DNA of 47,573 nt from Bacillaceae bacterium S4-13-56 (GTDB lineage: Bacteria > Bacillota > Bacilli > Bacillales > JAWJLM01), in NCBI GenBank assembly GCA_040191315.1, contig JAWJLM010000042.1, positions 1-47,573 on the forward strand, given 5' to 3'. Positions 47,112-47,573 of the stretch are shown here, piece after piece. Below the pieces are notes generated by a model. That model made no database searches. It had not been told where the DNA came from and worked only from the letters and a program-made list of their open reading frames with translations. The position numbers and the translations under genes are program-made. Position 1 is the stretch's first letter. Every line of letters begins with the position of its first letter.

Positions 47112-47123
47112 TTTCCTCTATAT

Positions 47124-47161
47124 AAACCTATCCTAGTCATTAGATTAGGATAGGTTTTTTT
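47124..47161 (+). terminator. lysS terminator
   Basis: AAACCTATCCTA/TTAGGATAGGTTT stem followed by a T-run. Confidence 0.9.
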
Positions 47162-47176
47162 ACAAGAAAGCATAAA

Positions 47177-47251
47177 ATTTGTCTAGCTCCAGCGAAAAAG
47201 CTTCTTCGAGTGATCTTCGAAGTTTTTGCCCTGAATAATCGCACCTTACAA
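47177..47251 (+). repeat. Family A' repeat, truncated
   Basis: TTTGTCTAGCTCCAGCGAAA, AAGCTTCTTCGAGTGATCTT, CGAAGTTTTTGCCCTGAA; the right half is missing after about 47251. Confidence 0.75.
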
Positions 47252-47310
47252 AGATAGAGACTCGAAAATCCATTGCTTAGTTGAACGAGTGTGGTGTGTT
47301 TGATACATAA

Positions 47311-47368
47311 CCCCCTCCACTAAAATACGATAGAATTTTAGGTGGGGGTAGTTTAATATTATTAAACT
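47311..47368. repeat. Hairpin and palindrome upstream of the rRNA promoter
   Basis: CCCCC and CTAAAAT (47311-47326) pair with ATTTTAG and GGGGG (47335-47348). Directly after is the perfect palindrome AGTTTAATATTATTAAACT (47350-47368). A related GTTAAATTATTAAAC lies about 70 bp downstream. It may be a terminator remnant plus operator-like site; nothing more can be said. Confidence 0.5.
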
Positions 47369-47480
47369 CGTGGGAAAGATTAGTAGTTATTTTTTTGAGA
47401 TAGGACTTGCGTTGGTGGTTTAAACATGTTAAATTATTAAACGTTGCTACAAAACAGCAAAAGTTATTTTAAAAAAGTTA

Positions 47481-47509
47481 TTGACTTAAGTAACTCGCTG
47501 TGATATATT
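47481..47509 (+). promoter_or_regulatory. rRNA operon promoter
   Basis: TTGACT (47481-47486), 17-bp spacer, TATATT (47504-47509) with an upstream TG. The likely start is near 47516. Confidence 0.8.
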
Positions 47510-47515
47510 AATTAA

Positions 47516-47573
47516 GTCGCCGTTTTGAAGCGACACCATTTGAACCTTGAAAACTAAACAAAACAACCTGTTA
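47516..47573 (+). other. rRNA operon leader (16S gene just beyond the window)
   Basis: GTCGC/GCGAC hairpin at 47516-47533, then the boxA-like TTGAACCTTGAAAACTAAAC at 47551 onward and AAAACAACCTGTTA. This is the usual Bacillus pre-16S leader. The 16S gene itself is not in the window. Confidence 0.8.

Overview
The window is one stretch of a low-GC, endospore-forming Firmicute chromosome, clearly Bacillaceae. Gene content and order follow the origin-proximal yab/yac region of Bacillus subtilis almost gene for gene, from yabB to lysS. The right edge runs into an rRNA operon promoter and leader. Nearly all genes are on the + strand; abrB and two tRNA genes are on the minus strand. The genus cannot be fixed from the sequence alone.

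Layout. (1) 1-9552: a repeat cut by the window edge, then yabB-yazA-rsmI (overlapping), abrB (minus), metG, tatD, yabE, rnmV-rsmA (overlapping) and yabG. (2) 9553-13799: veg, sspF, ispE and purR, separated by repeat-filled gaps. (3) 13800-18566: spoVG, glmU-prs, ctc, pth and fin. (4) 18811-28972: mfd, spoVT, the yabM-yabN-rqcP operon, yabP-yabQ-divIC and yabR. (5) 28973-35917: tRNA-Met and tRNA-Glu (minus), spoIIE, yabS-yabT, tilS-hprT. (6) 36039-41956: ftsH, coaX-hslO-yacD, cysK. (7) 42274-47111: folP-folB-folK-yazB-dusB, a candidate small RNA or attenuator, and lysS. (8) 47112-47573: lysS terminator, palindromes, rRNA promoter and leader.

The genes join growth functions (tRNA and rRNA modification, aminoacyl-tRNA synthetases, PRPP, UDP-GlcNAc, isoprenoid, folate and cysteine synthesis, ribosome rescue, transcription-coupled repair) with sporulation (abrB, spoVG, fin, spoVT, yabG, sspF, yabP, yabQ, spoIIE, yabS, yabT). 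Promoter motifs fit this: sigma-H before spoVG, sigma-B before ctc, a sigma-F-like site before fin, sigma-K before yabG, Spo0A boxes at abrB and spoIIE. Two blocks present in B. subtilis are missing here: ridA (yabJ) between purR and spoVG, and pabB-pabA-pabC between cysK and folP.

The unusual part is between the genes. At least three families of structured intergenic repeats fill the gaps: (A/A') elements sharing a CTAGCTCCAGCG left end and a GGGCGCTTGCGC right end, some carrying nested palindromic cassettes; (B) 217-238 nt elements bounded by TTTAT, with several conserved hairpins and a possible pseudoknot, mostly inserted in the T-tracts of terminators; (C) about 150 nt elements, three of them just upstream of mfd, yabR and lysS. 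Two families show an internal segment inverted between copies while base pairing is kept, which is the most interesting signal here. A second candidate is a promoter-hairpin-terminator unit between dusB and lysS. No transposase, phage gene or CRISPR array is visible.
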